DNA of 64,000 bases from Marinobacter subterrani (GCF_001045555.1 NZ_LFBU01000002.1:248001-312000); one strand, 5' to 3'. Positions 44,860 through 53,722 are shown, numbered from the stretch's first letter. Program-made: numbers and translations. Notes: generated by a model not told the origin, from the letters alone.

Positions 44860-46455
44860 TCAGTTTCCGGCCCAGTACGGCGCCCGTAACTCCCGCTTCA
44901 ATACCTTGCCGATTGCGGAACGGGGCAGGGAAGCCCGGAACTCGATGGCTGCCAGACGCTGGGTTTTGCCCAGCTGGCGGTTGGCCCATTCCAGTATGGC
45001 GGTTTCACTGGCCGCCTGGCCGGGCCTGACAACCACCAGTCCCAGCGGCGTTTCCCCCCACTGGTCACTGGGAATGCCGATTACCGTGGCGTCGGCCAGT
45101 GCCGGGTGCGCCAGCAGTACTTTTTCCAGGTCCACCGGGTAGATGTTAAAACCGCCCGAGATGATCATGTCCTTGCGGCGATCGAGGATGTAAATAAAGC
45201 CGTCCTCATCGATCCGCCCCATATCTCCGCTGCGGTAGAACACCTCGCCTTCCGGGCTGGTCCAGAGCATTTCCCGGGTCTGTTCCGGGCGGTTCACATA
45301 GCCCCGCATCATGGAAATGGCGCGTCCGACAATCTCACCGGTGGCGCCCCGGGGTAGCTCGCCGCCATCCTCGCCAATCACCCGTACCTCGGCCCCCTGG
45401 GTGGGCACACCAACCGAGTCCCACTTGTCCGGGTGGGCCGCGCAGTCGAGGCTGGTGGAGATGCCACCTTCGGTGAGGCCGTAGACTTCCCGGAGATTGC
45501 CGGGCCAGCGCGCCATGGCATCGGCAATGACCGCGGAGCGCAACGGGGCACTGGTGCAGAGCTTGAGCTTGAAGCTGGAGAGGTCAAACCGGTCAAAATC
45601 CGGCTGTGCCAGAATCCGCTGGTATTGCACGGGAACGAGCATGGCGTGGGTCACCCTATGGGCTTCAGCCAGTTCGAGAAACCGGTGGGCATCGAATTTC
45701 GCCATCAGTACCAGGGTGCCGCCGTGGTAGAGCGTGGGCAGTACCGAAACCAGAGTGGTGTTCGAGTACAGCGGCGTTGATACCAGGTTGATGGCATCGC
45801 CGTCCAGCCCGTAGCGACTCATCCTCAGCATCTGCCGCTGGCGGAACCGGTAGTCGTGCAGGATGCCCTTGGGCGTGCCTGTGGTGCCGGAGCTGTAAAT
45901 GATATTGAACGGGTCATCCAGGGTGACCGGCTCGGACCGGACGGTGGCAGTGGTCTGAGCCAGCCAGTCAATCAGGGCGTAGCCGGCTCCGTCCAGGGCG
46001 CCAGCCAGACTGATAATTCGCTCGGCCGGCAGGTCGGTCAGCCGGGCCCGTAAGGCCCCGAACAGCTCCCGCTGCTGGCCGGACACAAACAGAAAGCGAG
46101 CCTGGCAATCTGCCGCCATCATGGCCAGAGCCTCGGTGCTGGCCATACCGGACAATGGCACCATGCAGCCCCCGGCCATCAGGGTGCCAAGGTACAAGGC
46201 AACATCGTCCCGGCTGTTACCGGACAAGACAGCTACAGACTCACCCGGCCGCAATCCCGCTTCCCGCAACCGGTTGGCAAAGCGGTTCACCTGATCGACA
46301 AGGCTGCGCCAGTCCAGGGTGCCCTGCTCATCAATCAGGGCCGGATGGCCGCCACGGCTCCGGGCGTATTGCTGGATGTGATGACCGATCGCATCCATGG
46401 ATTCACTGGGATCGATTGGCGCATAGACCGGCATATCACGCATACCGCTTTCCAT
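44860..46455 (-). CDS. AMP-dependent acyl-CoA synthetase (ANL superfamily)
   Basis: A 531-residue enzyme that activates an organic acid to its CoA thioester through an acyl-AMP. The P-loop is YSSGTTGTPKG (about 195-205), then VYGLTEGG, YRSGDMGRIDEDGFIYILDR with the hinge Asp, and the C-terminal catalytic Lys in SAIGKVLKREL. The ATG at 46455 has a GAGAGG ribosome site. It is divergent from the thioesterase gene and in the same orientation as the TRAP operon, which favours a role in activating the imported acid. Confidence 0.9.
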   Translation of the reverse strand: MESGMRDMPVYAPIDPSESMDAIGHHIQQYARSRGGHPALIDEQGTLDWRSLVDQVNRFANRLREAGLRPGESVAVLSGNSRDDVALYLGTLMAGGCMVPLSGMASTEALAMMAADCQARFLFVSGQQRELFGALRARLTDLPAERIISLAGALDGAGYALIDWLAQTTATVRSEPVTLDDPFNIIYSSGTTGTPKGILHDYRFRQRQMLRMSRYGLDGDAINLVSTPLYSNTTLVSVLPTLYHGGTLVLMAKFDAHRFLELAEAHRVTHAMLVPVQYQRILAQPDFDRFDLSSFKLKLCTSAPLRSAVIADAMARWPGNLREVYGLTEGGISTSLDCAAHPDKWDSVGVPTQGAEVRVIGEDGGELPRGATGEIVGRAISMMRGYVNRPEQTREMLWTSPEGEVFYRSGDMGRIDEDGFIYILDRRKDMIISGGFNIYPVDLEKVLLAHPALADATVIGIPSDQWGETPLGLVVVRPGQAASETAILEWANRQLGKTQRLAAIEFRASLPRSAIGKVLKRELRAPYWAGN

Positions 46456-46540
46456 TTTTTGCCTCTCAAATGTTATTGTGTTTTATCTAGTGAAATTAAC
46501 TTCCGATTATGTTGACTCAAAACCGGCAGGCGTGACAAAT

Positions 46541-46554
46541 TATCTGAACAGATA
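46541..46554. promoter_or_regulatory. Candidate operator in the divergent acyl-CoA synthetase/thioesterase promoter region
   Basis: TATCTG and CAGATA form a perfect 6-bp inverted repeat around AA, 85 bp before the thioesterase gene and 86 bp before the synthetase start. No regulator gene is adjacent, so the factor is unknown. Confidence 0.4.
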
Positions 46555-46638
46555 GACCCCAGCACTCTCAATAATAGCGAGACAGTCCCCGGGCGGCGGT
46601 GCAACCGGAGCCCTGAATCTGCCAGGAATGAAACGGTA

Positions 46639-47079
46639 ATGAGTGAGCAAGAGCCCCTGTTTATCGATGGAAAAGACCTGCCCGGCTTTCACAGCCTGCT
46701 GGGTTACCGTCAGGTTTCCTGGGAGGAGAACGAAGCAGTGCTTGAGCTGGAGCTACAGCCCCGGCACCTGAACCTGGGCGGAGTGATCCACGGCGGCGTA
46801 CTCACGTCGCTGCTGGACATTGTGCTGGCCCAGGCGGGCACCTATTGCCCCTATCCGGGGCGGATGCGCAAGGCCATTACCCTGTCCCTGACCACCACCT
46901 TCACCGGGCAGTGTTCCGGAGGAACCATAAAGGTCACCGGCCGCAAGCGCGCCGGAGGCACCCGCATTTTCAACAGCACCGGCGAGGTTCATGACGACAG
47001 GGGCAACCTGCTGGCCATCGCCGAAGGCACTTTCCGGATCCGCTCCGGCAGCGACAAACCAGAGGGCGTTCCGATCTGA
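46639..47079 (+). CDS. PaaI-type hotdog thioesterase
   Basis: A 146-residue single hotdog domain that probably hydrolyses acyl-CoA thioesters, perhaps to recover CoA from dead-end intermediates. The family signature [17 protein letters not shown] (about 51-67) follows a central strand [10 protein letters not shown], and the final [20 protein letters not shown] strand pair is typical. First gene of a plus-strand series (thioesterase, ACAD, SDR, kinase, SurE, ligase), 47 bp before the ACAD. Confidence 0.87.
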   Translation: MSEQEPLFIDGKDLPGFHSLLGYRQVSWEENEAVLELELQPRHLNLGGVIHGGVLTSLLDIVLAQAGTYCPYPGRMRKAITLSLTTTFTGQCSGGTIKVTGRKRAGGTRIFNSTGEVHDDRGNLLAIAEGTFRIRSGSDKPEGVPI

Positions 47080-47126
47080 CGGAACGGTTACCGACTCAAT
47101 GCCAACACCACCACGAGGAAGCGGAC

Positions 47127-48329
47127 ATGTTTGAACTGTCTGACCAAGCGAAAAAGCTGCAGGCGCAGCTGAACGAGTTCATGGACGCCCATATCTACCC
47201 GAATGAGCACAGGTACCATGAGCAGATCGAGCAGGCAGAGAACCGCTGGGCGCCGGTACCAATCATCGAGGAACTGAAGGTCAAGGCGAAAGCCGAGGGC
47301 CTGTGGAACCTGTTCCTGCCGGAAAGCGAGTTCGGCGCCGGGCTGACCAACTACGAATACGCCCATCTGTGCGAAGTCATGGGCCGCTCGGCCATGGCAC
47401 CGGAGGTGTTCAACTGCTCCGCGCCGGATACCGGCAACATGGAAACCATCGCCCGCTATGGTAATAAAGAGCAGCAGGAGCAATGGCTGAAGCCCCTGCT
47501 GGCGGGCGAGATTCGCTCCTGCTTTTCCATGACCGAGCCGGATGTGGCCTCGTCGGATGCCACCAACATCGCCTGTGAAATCCGTCGTGAGGGCGACCAA
47601 TATGTAATCAACGGCAAGAAGTGGTGGTCCTCCGGCGCCATGACCACCACCTCGAAAATCGCCATCGTGATGGGCAAGACCGATCCGCAGGCCGAGAAGC
47701 ACAAGCAGCAGTCGATGATACTGGTACCGCTGGATGCGCCGGGCGTGAAGATGATTCGTCCATTGACAGTGTTTGGCTATGACCATGCGCCCCATGGCCA
47801 CGCGGAGATTCACTATGAGAACGTGCGGGTGCCGGTGAGCAATATTCTGCTGGGTGAAGGCCGGGGATTCGAGATTGCCCAGGGCCGCCTCGGGCCAGGT
47901 CGTATCCACCACTGCATGCGCACCATCGGGGTCGCCGAGCGGGCCCTGGAGCTGATGTGCAAGCGTGCCAATGCCCGTGAGGCATTCGGCAAGCCGCTGT
48001 CCAGTTTCGATTCCATCCGCAAGGATATCGCCCGCAGCCGCATCGAGATCGAGCAGGCGCGGCTGCTCACGTTGAAAGCGGCGCACATGATGGACACCGT
48101 GGGTAACAAGGTGGCCCGCCAGGAGATTGCGATGATCAAGGTGATCGCACCGAGCATGGCACTGAAGGTGCTGGACCGGGCGATTCAGGTGCACGGCGGC
48201 GCCGGTGTGTCCCAGGACACCTTCCTGGCGGAAGCCTGGGCCAAGGTGCGGACACTGAGACTGGCGGACGGGCCGGATGAGGTGCATCTGGATTCCGTGG
48301 CCAAGATTGAGCTTCGCCAATACCGCTAA
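47127..48329 (+). CDS. ACAD10/11-type acyl-CoA dehydrogenase-fold protein
   Basis: A 400-residue FAD-binding protein of the acyl-CoA dehydrogenase fold. FAD/substrate motifs [16 protein letters not shown] (about 132-147) and [13 protein letters not shown] are clear. Where ordinary ACADs have the catalytic Glu (IYEGT), this has LADGPDEVH with Asp at about 381, as in the ACAD10/11 and LvaC group. Those use the fold to eliminate phosphate from 4-phosphoacyl-CoA rather than for simple oxidation. The kinase and SDR downstream support this reading (inference). ATG 47127 follows GAGGAAG. Confidence 0.85.
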   Translation: MFELSDQAKKLQAQLNEFMDAHIYPNEHRYHEQIEQAENRWAPVPIIEELKVKAKAEGLWNLFLPESEFGAGLTNYEYAHLCEVMGRSAMAPEVFNCSAPDTGNMETIARYGNKEQQEQWLKPLLAGEIRSCFSMTEPDVASSDATNIACEIRREGDQYVINGKKWWSSGAMTTTSKIAIVMGKTDPQAEKHKQQSMILVPLDAPGVKMIRPLTVFGYDHAPHGHAEIHYENVRVPVSNILLGEGRGFEIAQGRLGPGRIHHCMRTIGVAERALELMCKRANAREAFGKPLSSFDSIRKDIARSRIEIEQARLLTLKAAHMMDTVGNKVARQEIAMIKVIAPSMALKVLDRAIQVHGGAGVSQDTFLAEAWAKVRTLRLADGPDEVHLDSVAKIELRQYR

Positions 48330-48350
48330 CCCGATAACCTCTGAATCAGG

Positions 48351-48466
48351 GGGAGAGCGGCCGGGGTGATGTCCTTCCGGGACACGCCGTGAATACGTCC
48401 ATGTAGGCTTGAGCAAAACATCCCTGTTTTGCACAGTCCCGGAAGGACATCACCCCGGCCACTCCC
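48351..48466 (+). repeat. Long intra-operon hairpin, core-bearing copy 2 (ACAD-SDR)
   Basis: Perfect 25-bp arms (48359-48383 with 48436-48460), extended by an outer GGGAG/CTCCC pairing. Inside are core CGTGAATACGTCCATGTAGG (48388-48407), closed by GCC/GGC, and a second hairpin GCAAAACA-TCCC-TGTTTTGC (48413-48432). The plan is the same as at 16859-16961, with different arm sequence. Confidence 0.85.
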
Positions 48467-48492
48467 GTGCTTCAGTGCATGAGGATCGAAGA

Positions 48493-49260
48493 ATGAATAA
48501 TCCACTGTTTGATATGACCGGCAAGGTCGCCCTGATTACCGGTTCCACCAAAGGCATCGGCCGTGCCATCGCCGAAGAGATGGCCCGCCTGGGCGCCAAA
48601 GTCGTGATTTCCAGCCGCAAGGCCGACGCCTGTGAACAGGTGGCCGATGAGTTGAAAGCGCAAGGCTACGAGGCGATTGCCATTCCCTGCCATGTGGGCA
48701 GGAAAGAAGACCTGCAGAACCTGGTGAACAAGACCAACGAAGCCTGGGGCACCATCGATGTGCTGGTCTGCAACGCGGCCACCAACCCGGTGTACGGCAC
48801 CACCGCCGAAATGACCGATGACGCCTGGGACAAGATCATGGATACCAACGTCAGGGGTACTTTCTGGCTCACCAACATGGTGCTTCCACAGATGGCGGAG
48901 AAAGGTGAAGGCGCCGTGGTGCTGCTGTCGAGCATCGCGGGTATCCGGGGTAACACCACCATTGGCACCTACGGCGTTTCCAAAGCTGCCGAAGCGGCGC
49001 TAGCCCGTAACCTGGCGGTGGAATGGGGCCCGAAGGGCATCCGGGTGAACAGCATCGCCCCTGGGCTGATCAAAACCGACTTCGCCAAAGCCCTGTGGGA
49101 AGACCCCGTGCGCGTTAAACGTGCCGAAGATAAAACGCCGCTGCGCAGAATTGGCGACCCGGTCGACATCGCTGGCCTGGCCGTATTCCTGTCCACCAAA
49201 GCCAGTGCGTACATCACCGGCCAGGTGATTGTTGCCGATGGCGGCGAAACCATCTGCTGA
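48493..49260 (+). CDS. Short-chain dehydrogenase/reductase (SDR)
   Basis: A 255-residue NAD(P)-dependent oxidoreductase. The cofactor motif TGSTKGIGRAIAEEMA is at about 14-29, the NAA(T) structural motif follows, the catalytic Ser is in LLSSIAGIRG and YGVSK supplies the Tyr and Lys. It closes with TGQVIVADGG, as in DHRS4/FabG-like proteins. In Lva-type clusters an SDR interconverts the 4-keto and 4-hydroxyacyl-CoA, and this gene occupies that slot. The ATG at 48493 follows GAGGATCGAAGA. Confidence 0.9.
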   Translation: MNNPLFDMTGKVALITGSTKGIGRAIAEEMARLGAKVVISSRKADACEQVADELKAQGYEAIAIPCHVGRKEDLQNLVNKTNEAWGTIDVLVCNAATNPVYGTTAEMTDDAWDKIMDTNVRGTFWLTNMVLPQMAEKGEGAVVLLSSIAGIRGNTTIGTYGVSKAAEAALARNLAVEWGPKGIRVNSIAPGLIKTDFAKALWEDPVRVKRAEDKTPLRRIGDPVDIAGLAVFLSTKASAYITGQVIVADGGETIC

Positions 49261-49285
49261 ACTGTGGGTTAAAACGTTGCAGTGA

Positions 49286-49379
49286 GGCCGGCAGGTGGGG
49301 GTGCCTTTCTTCCGGGAAAAAGAACTCGCTGCGCTCAGACATCATTTTCCCTGCACAAAGGCACCCCCACCCACCGGCC
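49286..49379 (+). repeat. Long intra-operon hairpin of a second type (SDR-kinase)
   Basis: Outer GGCCGG/CCGGCC, then 15 bp (49294-49308 with 49357-49371), then inner GGGAAAA/TTTTCCC (49314-49320 with 49345-49351). The 24-base loop contains GAACTCGCTGCGCTCAGAC. The core differs from the other two elements, but the left arm carries the same CTTCCGRRA motif just before the loop. Confidence 0.75.
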
Positions 49380-49432
49380 GCAGAGCGTTTGCGGGCCAGA
49401 TACAAAAAACATGGAAAAGGTTTGTACGAGTA

Positions 49433-50497
49433 ATGAGTATGACGCCGGAATTGGTAGAGGTTCTGCCAGCTCACAAATTTGACGAAAAACGTCTGCTTGA
49501 TTGGCTGAAAGCTGAATTGCCAGAGGTTGGCCACCGTATGGAGGTCAAACAGTTCCAGGGCGGGCAATCGAATCCCACTTTCCTGTTGGATACTGATGGC
49601 GGCCGTTATGTCCTGCGGAAGAAACCGCCCGGGAAAACCTTGCCGTCCGCCCATATGGTAGAGCGGGAGTTCCACGTGATGGGGGCACTTTACGACCATA
49701 CGGCTGTTCCCGTACCGCGCGTGCGTGTGCTTTGCGAGAACACCGCCGTCATTGGTACGCCATTTTATGTCATGGATTTTCTGGAAGGCCGGATCATCAG
49801 CCATTCGGCGCTGCGGGCGCTGGATCGGCAGGATCGGCTGCCGGCGCACCATTCCGCGATTGATACGCTGGCAGCCCTGCATTCGGTGGATGTGAACGCC
49901 ATCGGATTGGGCGACTACGGTCGGCCCGAGGGTTATGTGGCCCGTCAGGTGGCGCGCTGGAGCAAGCAGTATCTGGCGTCGAAGACCGATGAGCTGCCGG
50001 CCATGGACAACCTCATGGCCTGGCTGCCGGAAAACCTGCCGGCGAAGGATGAGACCTCGATTGCCCATGGTGACTATCGGTTCGGGAACCTGATGTTGGC
50101 ACCGGACCGGCCGGAAGTGATTGCGATCCTCGACTGGGAGCTTTCGACGCTGGGCCATCCATTGGCGGATCTGGCCTATTACTGTCTGCCTTATTACCTG
50201 CCATCGGATCTGGAAGGTATGCGAGGGCTGTTAGGCGAGGATCTGGATGCACTGGGTATTCCGGATGAGCAGGAAACTATTGCCCGCTACTGCCGCCAGA
50301 CCGGCCGGGACGGCATTGCCGACTGGCACGTGTTCCTGGCGTTTTCCCTGTTCCGGCTGGCGTCTATTCTGCAGGGTGTCTACAAGCGGGCGCTGGATGG
50401 CAATGCCGCCAATGCCAATGCCCTGGACGTGGGTAAGCGCGCGAGTCTGCTGGCCGACGTCGGCTGGCGTATTGCCAGTGAGGGAGCGTCGTCATGA
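49433..50497 (+). CDS. APH-like phosphotransferase (ACAD10/11-type acyl kinase)
   Basis: A 354-residue aminoglycoside-phosphotransferase-fold kinase from ATG 49433. The ATP-binding lobe has GGQSNPTFLLDTDGGRYVLR with the Lys in RKKPPGKTL, the catalytic loop is AHGDYRFGNLML and the metal-binding motif is AILDWELSTLGHPLADLAYY. Relatives next to ACADs (N-terminal domain of ACAD10/11, LvaA) phosphorylate the 4-hydroxyl of 4-hydroxyacyl-CoA. It overlaps surE by 4 bp. A small LvaB-like partner is not seen. Confidence 0.85.
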   Translation: MSMTPELVEVLPAHKFDEKRLLDWLKAELPEVGHRMEVKQFQGGQSNPTFLLDTDGGRYVLRKKPPGKTLPSAHMVEREFHVMGALYDHTAVPVPRVRVLCENTAVIGTPFYVMDFLEGRIISHSALRALDRQDRLPAHHSAIDTLAALHSVDVNAIGLGDYGRPEGYVARQVARWSKQYLASKTDELPAMDNLMAWLPENLPAKDETSIAHGDYRFGNLMLAPDRPEVIAILDWELSTLGHPLADLAYYCLPYYLPSDLEGMRGLLGEDLDALGIPDEQETIARYCRQTGRDGIADWHVFLAFSLFRLASILQGVYKRALDGNAANANALDVGKRASLLADVGWRIASEGASS

Positions 50498-51273
50498 ACG
50501 AACCCATGGTCAAACGTATCCTGATCACCAACGACGACGGCATCAACGCGCCGGGGCTGAAAGTGCTTGAGCAGATCGCCCGCAACCTGGCAGAGGAAGT
50601 CTGGGTAGTGGCGCCGGAGCATGACCGCAGCGGTGCCGGCCAGAGCATTTCCATTCACGACCCCTTGCGGGTGTACGAACAGGGCGACAAGCGCTTTGCG
50701 GTTTCCGGCACGCCGGCGGATTGTGTGTTGTATTCGCTGGCCCAGTGGTTTGGGGACAGTCCGCCGGATCTGGTGCTGTCCGGGGTCAACTGTGGCGCTA
50801 ACATCAGTGACTCGGTGCAGTATTCCGGCACTGTGGGCGCGGTGCTCAGCGCCGAGCATATGGGTATACCCGCCATCGCACTGAGCCAGGCGTTTCTGAG
50901 CCGGGAAGGTGTGGACTGGTCTCCGGTTGCCAGCTTTGGCGAAGCCGTTATCCGCCAGTTGTGGCAGCCGGGGCAGAACCGTGCCTGGAATGTGAACTTT
51001 CCCGCCTGTGAGGCGGCGGCCATCACTCAGGCCCGGTGGTGCCGGCAGTCCAACGGCTCGATCCAGCGCCCGCGCCTGCTGGCCGGTCAGGACGCCCGGA
51101 GCCTGCCGTACTGGTGGCTGGGGTTTGATCGCAGTTCCCGGCACATTGTCGCACCCGATGAAGACGCCAGCGTATTGCGGGACAAAGCCATCGCCATTAC
51201 GCCATTGCGCCACCAGGATCGCCTGCCTGGCGGCGCCGACGCTTTTGATCTGGCCGCGCCAGCGGCTCACTGA
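50494..51273 (+). CDS. surE: SurE-family 5'/3'-nucleotidase or phosphatase
   Basis: A 259-residue metal-dependent phosphomonoesterase. The active-site motifs ILITNDDGINAPGL (Asp14/Asp15), HDRSGAGQSI, SGTPADCV, and LSGVNCGANIS are all present. SurE normally sits beside pcm and nlpD, which are absent here. It is ATGA-coupled to the kinase and precedes an acyl-CoA ligase. It may therefore be a pathway-specific copy acting on phosphorylated CoA intermediates or on nucleotides from the ligase reaction (inference). Confidence 0.88.
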   Translation: MNEPMVKRILITNDDGINAPGLKVLEQIARNLAEEVWVVAPEHDRSGAGQSISIHDPLRVYEQGDKRFAVSGTPADCVLYSLAQWFGDSPPDLVLSGVNCGANISDSVQYSGTVGAVLSAEHMGIPAIALSQAFLSREGVDWSPVASFGEAVIRQLWQPGQNRAWNVNFPACEAAAITQARWCRQSNGSIQRPRLLAGQDARSLPYWWLGFDRSSRHIVAPDEDASVLRDKAIAITPLRHQDRLPGGADAFDLAAPAAH

Positions 51274-51295
51274 ACCTAACAAGGGGATCACAACA

Positions 51296-52963
51296 ATGAC
51301 CTTTACCCGCCATTACGCCGTCTGGCCGAGAGAACTGCCCAAAAGCCTGGCGCTGCCCCGGACCAGCGTGTTTGCCAACCTGGAAATTTCCGCGCGGCGT
51401 TATCCCGACCGTAACGCCATCATTTTTTACGATGCGTCGATGACCTATAGCCGGCTGTTCCGGGAAGTAGAGACGATGGCGGGCTACCTGCAGGCCCAGG
51501 GTGTGGCGAAAGGCGATCGGGTGTTGCTGTACATGCAGAACTCGCCCCAGTACGTGGTTGCCTATTACGCCATTCTCCGCGCCGATGCCGTGGTGATTCC
51601 CGTTAACCCGATGAACCGGGCAGCGGAACTGGAGCACTTCGTGGCGGATACCGGTGCCCGTGTTTGCCTGGCGGGCCAGGAACTGGCCGGCTTTATCGCC
51701 CCGTTGCTGGAAACCACCGATCTGGAGCAGATTGTGGTGGCCTCCTACAGTACCTATGCCGCCCCGGACACCGATCTGGCCTTGCCGGCGGAAGTGGCCG
51801 CCCCGGCCTGGTCGCAGGCCCAGGCCGGCATGGTTAGTTGGGAGCAGGCGCTGGCAGCCGGTCATATGCCATCGGCGCACACCGCCGGCCCGGACGATCT
51901 CGCGGTGATTCCCTACAGCTCCGGCACCACCGGCGCGCCCAAGGGCTGCATGCACACGCACCGCAGCGTGATGGCCACGGCCGTGCACCGGTCGTTCTGG
52001 AACGTGAGTACCGTCAACACGATGCAACTGGCCACCTTGCCGTTCTTCCACGTGACCGGCATGACCGGCTCCATGAACAGCCCCATCTTCAGCGGCTCAT
52101 GCACGGTGATCATGACCCGCTGGGATCGCACCACTGCAGCGCGGCTGATTGAGCGTTACAAGGTCACCGGCTGGGCCAATATCGTCACCATGGCGGTGGA
52201 TTTTCTCTCCAACCCCGAGATTGGCCAGTATGATCTGTCCAGCCTCACCACCATCGGCGGTGGCGGCGCCGCCATGCCCGAGGCTGTGGCGGTAAAACTC
52301 AAGACCATCACCGGCCTGGACTACATCGAGGGTTACGGCCTGTCAGAAACCATGGCGGCGACCCACATCAACCCCACGAATCGCCCGAAACCCCAGTGCC
52401 TGGGTATTCCCGTGTTTGATGTCGACAGCCGGATCATTGATGTCGATACCTTGCAGGAAAAAGGCCCCGGCGAGACCGGCGAAATCGTCTCCAATGGGCC
52501 GCAGGTCACCATCGGTTACTGGAACCGGCCCTCGGAAACCGAAGCGGCATTTGTCGAGATTGATGGCAAGCGGTTTTTCCGCACCGGCGATCTGGGTTAC
52601 TACGATGAGGAGGGCTATTTCTTCATGGTGGACCGGGTCAAGCGGATGATTAACGCATCCGGCTTCAAGGTCTGGCCATCGGAAGTCGAGGGCCTGATGT
52701 ATCGACACCCCGCGATTCACGAAGTCTGCATCATCTCCTCGCCGGATCCCAAACGCGGTGAGACCGTGAAGGCCTGTATCGTGCTGACGCCCGAGGCGGA
52801 GGGCAAAACCACGGCAGGGGACATCACCAGCTGGTGCAAGGAACAGATGGCGGCCTACAAGATTCCCACCCTGATCGAGTTTGTCAGCGAATTGCCCAAG
52901 TCGCCCACTGGCAAGCTGATGTGGCGTGCGCTGCAGGAGGAGGAGTGGCAGGGGAAGGCCTGA
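51296..52963 (+). CDS. Long-chain-type acyl-CoA synthetase (ANL superfamily)
   Basis: 555 residues from ATG 51296 behind AAGGGG. The P-loop is YSSGTTGAPKG (about 207-217), then EGYGLSETMAATH, FRTGDLGYYDEEGYFFMVDR and the C-terminal Lys motif SPTGKLMWR. The length suggests a medium- or long-chain or hydroxyacyl substrate. It closes the thioesterase-ACAD-SDR-kinase-SurE-ligase run and matches the position of LvaE, which activates the acid entering the pathway. Confidence 0.9.
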   Translation: MTFTRHYAVWPRELPKSLALPRTSVFANLEISARRYPDRNAIIFYDASMTYSRLFREVETMAGYLQAQGVAKGDRVLLYMQNSPQYVVAYYAILRADAVVIPVNPMNRAAELEHFVADTGARVCLAGQELAGFIAPLLETTDLEQIVVASYSTYAAPDTDLALPAEVAAPAWSQAQAGMVSWEQALAAGHMPSAHTAGPDDLAVIPYSSGTTGAPKGCMHTHRSVMATAVHRSFWNVSTVNTMQLATLPFFHVTGMTGSMNSPIFSGSCTVIMTRWDRTTAARLIERYKVTGWANIVTMAVDFLSNPEIGQYDLSSLTTIGGGGAAMPEAVAVKLKTITGLDYIEGYGLSETMAATHINPTNRPKPQCLGIPVFDVDSRIIDVDTLQEKGPGETGEIVSNGPQVTIGYWNRPSETEAAFVEIDGKRFFRTGDLGYYDEEGYFFMVDRVKRMINASGFKVWPSEVEGLMYRHPAIHEVCIISSPDPKRGETVKACIVLTPEAEGKTTAGDITSWCKEQMAAYKIPTLIEFVSELPKSPTGKLMWRALQEEEWQGKA

Positions 52964-52969
52964 AAGTGA

Positions 52970-53398
52970 TTATCTTGATCGGCGGCGGGGATGCCCTTGG
53001 CGCCCCGCCGAAGGAGGGGGGTCGGATAAACCGGGTTTTTCAGCAGGTAATGCGTCCTTGCCCACACTGACAGAGTCCATTGGACGGATTGATCGCTTCT
53101 GCAGGAGCTCTGCGAATTCAAGCAGAAGTTGGCGGTCTGCCTCCAGAAGTGAAATGAAGGCCGCATTGAGCGCGACTTGCTGAGAGTCGAGCTGCTGTTT
53201 CTCGGCGACTGAGAAGATATCCGTCAAGGATAGATCCAGAGCCTCTGCCAGCCGGTACAGAAGTTCCAGACTTGGCCTTGCCAGAGATCTCTCGATCCGT
53301 GAAAGGTTGCCTACATGGGAGTCACAGCGGTCGGCAAGCTCAGCCAGGGTCATGCCCTGCTGCTTCCTCAAGCGCCTGATTGCCTGCCCTAGGTTCAT
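52970..53398 (-). CDS. XRE-family transcriptional regulator (second copy)
   Basis: 142 residues starting MNLGQAIRRLRKQQGMTLAE at 53398. The helix-turn-helix (CDSHVGNLSRIERSLARPSL, LLYRLAEALDLSLTDIFSVA) and the following QQVALNAAFISLLEADRQLL helix are nearly those of the island regulator at 31929-32333. The C-terminal 30 residues differ and are Pro/Arg-rich. Its stop is 6 bp from the end of the convergent ligase gene. The promoter sequence is shared with the island copy, so cross-regulation is likely (inference). Confidence 0.87.
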   Translation of the reverse strand: MNLGQAIRRLRKQQGMTLAELADRCDSHVGNLSRIERSLARPSLELLYRLAEALDLSLTDIFSVAEKQQLDSQQVALNAAFISLLEADRQLLLEFAELLQKRSIRPMDSVSVGKDALPAEKPGLSDPPPSAGRQGHPRRRSR

Positions 53399-53424
53399 GA
53401 GATGCACCTGTGGTTCAAGAGTCC

Positions 53425-53461
53425 GATATTACAGGCAAGGGTCCCGGCGCACAAAGGTGCA
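53425..53461 (-). promoter_or_regulatory. Promoter/operator of the second XRE gene
   Basis: -10 TAATAT at 53426-53431 and -35 TTGTGC at 53449-53454 with a 17-bp spacer, on the minus strand. The surrounding GATATTACAGGCAA and CACAAAGGTGCA match the island XRE promoter at 32359-32396. Confidence 0.68.
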
Positions 53462-53474
53462 GAAAGCACATAAG

Positions 53475-53722
53475 TGCGAAAAAATAGAAGCCTTGTCCCA
53501 GAGGACACCCCAGTTGCTCGAGGATTTGCCGCTGAGCCTCGGTCTCAATACCCTCGGCGATCGACTCGATGCCCGGGCTATGTCTTTTGGTTTGAGTGCC
53601 GACTCCTTGATTTGGAGGTTGCGAAGACGCAAGAGACTCTGGATGCGGACCCGAAGTTCAACTCCGGAAGCGAGCACATTGCTTTTTGAGATAACATTCA
53701 TCGCAAGGTCTCGTGGTTATCG
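53475..53722 (-). pseudogene. Decayed REC-EAL gene: receiver end joined to EAL end
   Basis: On the minus strand the upstream part (about 53720-53577) reads RDLAMNVISKSNVLASGVEL then RVRIQSLLRLRN, the tail of a receiver domain like that of the REC-GAF-GGDEF-EAL protein. After a frame change near 53575, the rest reads GIESIAEGIETEAQRQILEQ then LGCPLGQGFYF, the last part of an EAL domain. The middle of the protein is missing, so this is an internally deleted relic. It sits directly before the XRE promoter. Confidence 0.75.

Noticed and set aside
47088..48434. A 448-codon open frame antisense to the ACAD gene, rich in His and Arg
   Set aside because: It mirrors a high-GC real gene with all ACAD motifs; composition is that of an antisense shadow and no family is recognised. 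The same reasoning removes long antisense frames at 2193-3422, 10974-12236 and 58328-59809.
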